Positions 5,413 through 6,371 of a stretch of 6,371 nucleotides of DNA are shown here, piece after piece; positions within the stretch are counted from its first letter, which is position 1, and each line of letters opens with the position of its first letter. The notes beneath the pieces were generated by a model. That model did no database searches, had not been told where the DNA came from, and saw only the letters and a list, made by a program, of their open reading frames with translations. The DNA lies in NCBI GenBank assembly GCA_003242505.1, contig QGUP01000124.1, forward strand, positions 1-6,371, read 5' to 3'. Both the position numbers and the translations under genes were made by a program. The stretch is from Bacillota bacterium. Its GTDB lineage: Bacteria > Bacillota > Sulfobacillia > Symbiobacteriales > ZC4RG38.

Positions 5413-5421
5413 ATTTTAGCA
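5413..5421 (-). promoter_or_regulatory. Extended -10 promoter for the FolP-like/folE run
   Basis: On the minus strand TGCTAAAAT matches the extended -10 pattern TGnTATAAT with one mismatch. The -35 position 17 bases upstream is poor (TTTTCC), as is usual for extended -10 promoters. Predicted transcription would begin near 5406, giving a leader of about 80 bases before the ATG at 5326. Confidence 0.55.
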
Positions 5422-5675
5422 ATCGCTCCGGCAGGGGAAAAGGGGAGGTAATTGATCGGAAAACGGGGACAGACCTGTGGGGGCGGACCCGTAGGGGAAA
5501 GGCCGTGCAACAGGCCTGCGGCGCCTTGCCACAAGGGGCGCCCCTTCTTTATAAAGGAGGTGGATAGCGAGAGCGGCGGACATCGGGTCACCCCTCTTGC
5601 CTTCGCTACTCAGGACGCTGCAGGCTCTGGGCAAGGTTCCCGGCGGCCCCGGCGGGCGGGCGCGCCCCCGGTCAG
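5422..5675. other. Intergenic region with several hairpins and an orphan Shine-Dalgarno sequence
   Basis: About 250 bases separate two divergent promoters and contain no convincing gene. A plus-strand frame from TTG 5452 (75 codons, preceded by GGGGAGG) gives Pro/Arg/Gly-rich sequence with no recognisable family. Structures seen: AGGCC/GGCCT (5500-5504 with 5513-5517); a GC-rich hairpin over 5520-5542 (GGCGCC arms plus TTG/CAA, loop CCA) followed by CCTTCTTT; the palindrome CTTTATAAAG (5547-5556); AAAGGAGGTG at 5553-5562, perfectly complementary to the 16S rRNA tail but with no suitable start codon at a normal distance behind it; and TAGCGA/TCGCTA (5565-5570 with 5603-5608). It could hold a small RNA, a decayed gene start or a leader. 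No known riboswitch class was recognised. Confidence 0.45.
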
Positions 5676-5704
5676 TTGACGCGACTGGCCCCTGGCCGTA
5701 TAAT
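5676..5704 (+). promoter_or_regulatory. Consensus sigma-A promoter of the DUF2203 gene
   Basis: TTGACG (5676-5681) and a perfect TATAAT (5699-5704) are separated by 17 bases, an essentially consensus housekeeping promoter. Transcription should start near 5711, leaving a leader of about 65 bases before the ATG at 5776. Within that leader CCGGAG (5716-5721) can pair with CTCCGG (5736-5741). Confidence 0.88.
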
Positions 5705-5775
5705 TTCAGGAACAACCGGAGGATGCGGGTCGGGGCTCCGGCCTTGTCCCGCTTTCAGGTAGGGCGGGGTATGCC

Positions 5776-6225
5776 ATGTTCGTCCGGTATTTTACGCTGG
5801 CAGAGGCCAACGCCTGCATTCCGGAGCTTGAGCGGCTCATCCGGTACCTGCAATCCCTGCTCTCGGAGATGGAAGAGAAGCTGAACCGGCTGCGGGAGGA
5901 GAAGGAGCGGGCCCGGAAGGCGGGGGTGCGGGTGGATGCTTCCACCTTCTTCGCCCAGGAGGCAGAACTGGACTTCCTGAAGCTGGAGGCCCGGAGCCAC
6001 ATCAACCGGATCAAGGAGATGGGCGCGGTGCTCCAGGACATCCACAGCGGCCTGGTGGACTTCCCGGCCCTGGTGGATGGCCAGGAGGTCCTGCTCTGCT
6101 GGCGGCTCGGCGAGCCGTCGGTCCAGTACTACCACGGCCTGACGGAAGGCTTTGTCGGCCGCAAGCCCGTCCCGCCGGAGTGGCTGAAGGAGACTCCCCC
6201 CGGCCAGCCCGGCGCCCAGGGGTGA
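5776..6225 (+). CDS. DUF2203 family protein
   Basis: This 149-residue soluble, charged protein is recognised by the family pattern: the N-terminal FTLAEANACIPELERLIRYL (about 6-25), a long heptad-rich helix at about 15-48 (Glu/Arg/Lys-rich, likely coiled coil), a second helix at about 60-92, and the conserved C-terminal block GLVDFPALVDGQEVLLCWRLGEP (92-114) followed by a YYHGLTEGFVGRKPV segment (118-132). The length is within the usual 110-150 range. DUF2203 proteins occur in Firmicutes, Thermus, cyanobacteria and relatives and have no established function. There is no signal peptide, membrane segment or cysteine cluster (only C14 and C108). The ATG at 5776 has a weak purine-rich region (AGGGCGGGG) five bases upstream and homology starts at residue 5, so the start is secure even though the Shine-Dalgarno sequence is poor. 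A near-perfect promoter precedes it, so transcription is probably strong and constitutive. It is divergent from the FolP-like/folE run. Confidence 0.93.
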   Translation: MFVRYFTLAEANACIPELERLIRYLQSLLSEMEEKLNRLREEKERARKAGVRVDASTFFAQEAELDFLKLEARSHINRIKEMGAVLQDIHSGLVDFPALVDGQEVLLCWRLGEPSVQYYHGLTEGFVGRKPVPPEWLKETPPGQPGAQG

Positions 6226-6317
6226 GGGGGACAGCCTCGGAGCGGCAGACGGCGACATCTTCCGCAGATCCTTATTTCCGAGCCACAGAGACCGAACACG
6301 CAATGGGAGGGCGTTCT

Positions 6318-6371
6318 GTGCTTGCAAAAAACAAAGAGAAAACGCATGACAAGACGACACACGATGAAATA
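6318..6371 (+). CDS. Probable start of a gene running off the right edge (partial)
   Basis: A GTG codon at 6318 follows GGGAGGG (6305-6311) at six bases and opens a frame that stays open to the window end. The first residues would be M-L-A-K-N-K-E-K-T-H-D-K-T-T-H-D-E-I, a hydrophilic Lys/His/Asp-rich start. An in-frame ATG at 6303 has no Shine-Dalgarno sequence. The segment is clearly richer in A than the rest of the window (AAAAAACAAAGAGAAAA region). Only 18 codons are visible, so no family can be named. Another ATG at 6346, in a different frame, is a weaker alternative. Confidence 0.4.
   Translation, partial: MLAKNKEKTHDKTTHDEI

Noticed and set aside
5327..5420. Tetrahydrofolate riboswitch in the leader of the FolP-like gene
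   Set aside because: The leader shows a single strong hairpin and none of the conserved junction or pseudoknot sequences of that class.
5452..5679. Plus-strand 75-codon frame starting at TTG 5452
   Set aside because: It has a purine-rich upstream site (GGGGAGG), but the product is Pro/Arg/Gly-rich with no family resemblance, starts inside the divergent promoter region and ends inside the DUF2203 -35 box. It is not strong enough to call.
5755..6360. Minus-strand open frames opposite the DUF2203 gene
   Set aside because: They are antisense to a well-recognised family, lack ribosome binding sites, and face a strong plus-strand promoter.
1..6371. CRISPR array, transposon ends, tRNA or rRNA genes
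   Set aside because: No regularly spaced repeats with unique spacers, no terminal inverted repeats with a transposase, and no tRNA or rRNA signature were seen on either strand.

Overview
The window is GC-rich bacterial chromosome (roughly 70% G+C by eye), tightly packed and without mobile elements, rRNA or tRNA. Strong AGGAGG-type ribosome binding sites, sigma-A-type promoters, a FolP-like protein with the N-terminal extension known from Clostridia-type Firmicutes, a LytTR regulator and a DUF2203 protein together suggest a high-GC, perhaps thermophilic, member of the Bacillota. This is an inference from style and gene content; the species cannot be named from the sequence.

Layout, left to right. 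Positions 1-169 hold a short tandem repeat and a strong terminator. A six-TM diguanylate cyclase (170-1258, minus) is divergent from a LytTR-type response regulator (1428-2201, plus), with a 169-base gap that contains a 9-bp inverted repeat. The regulator ends in a clean intrinsic terminator (2238-2269). Next comes a minus-strand run read right to left: a FolP-like protein (5326-4034), GTP cyclohydrolase I FolE (4008-3364), and an EamA/DMT-family transporter (3288-2305, TTG start). It is preceded by an extended -10 promoter and a leader hairpin. A 250-base intergenic stretch without a convincing gene separates this run from a perfectly spaced consensus promoter that reads right into a DUF2203 protein (5776-6225). 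At the right edge an A-rich segment probably begins another gene (6318 onward).

Two themes stand out. First, a c-di-GMP-synthesising membrane enzyme sits head to head with a LytTR regulator and has no histidine kinase beside it. Second, FolE, with all its zinc and catalytic motifs, is paired with a dihydropteroate-synthase homologue whose N-terminal domain looks conserved but whose catalytic barrel has lost nearly every signature residue. The FolP-like protein is the most unusual item: it may be a pseudoenzyme or a repurposed pterin-barrel protein. Its presence raises the question of where the pterin made by FolE goes, and whether the EamA transporter takes part.
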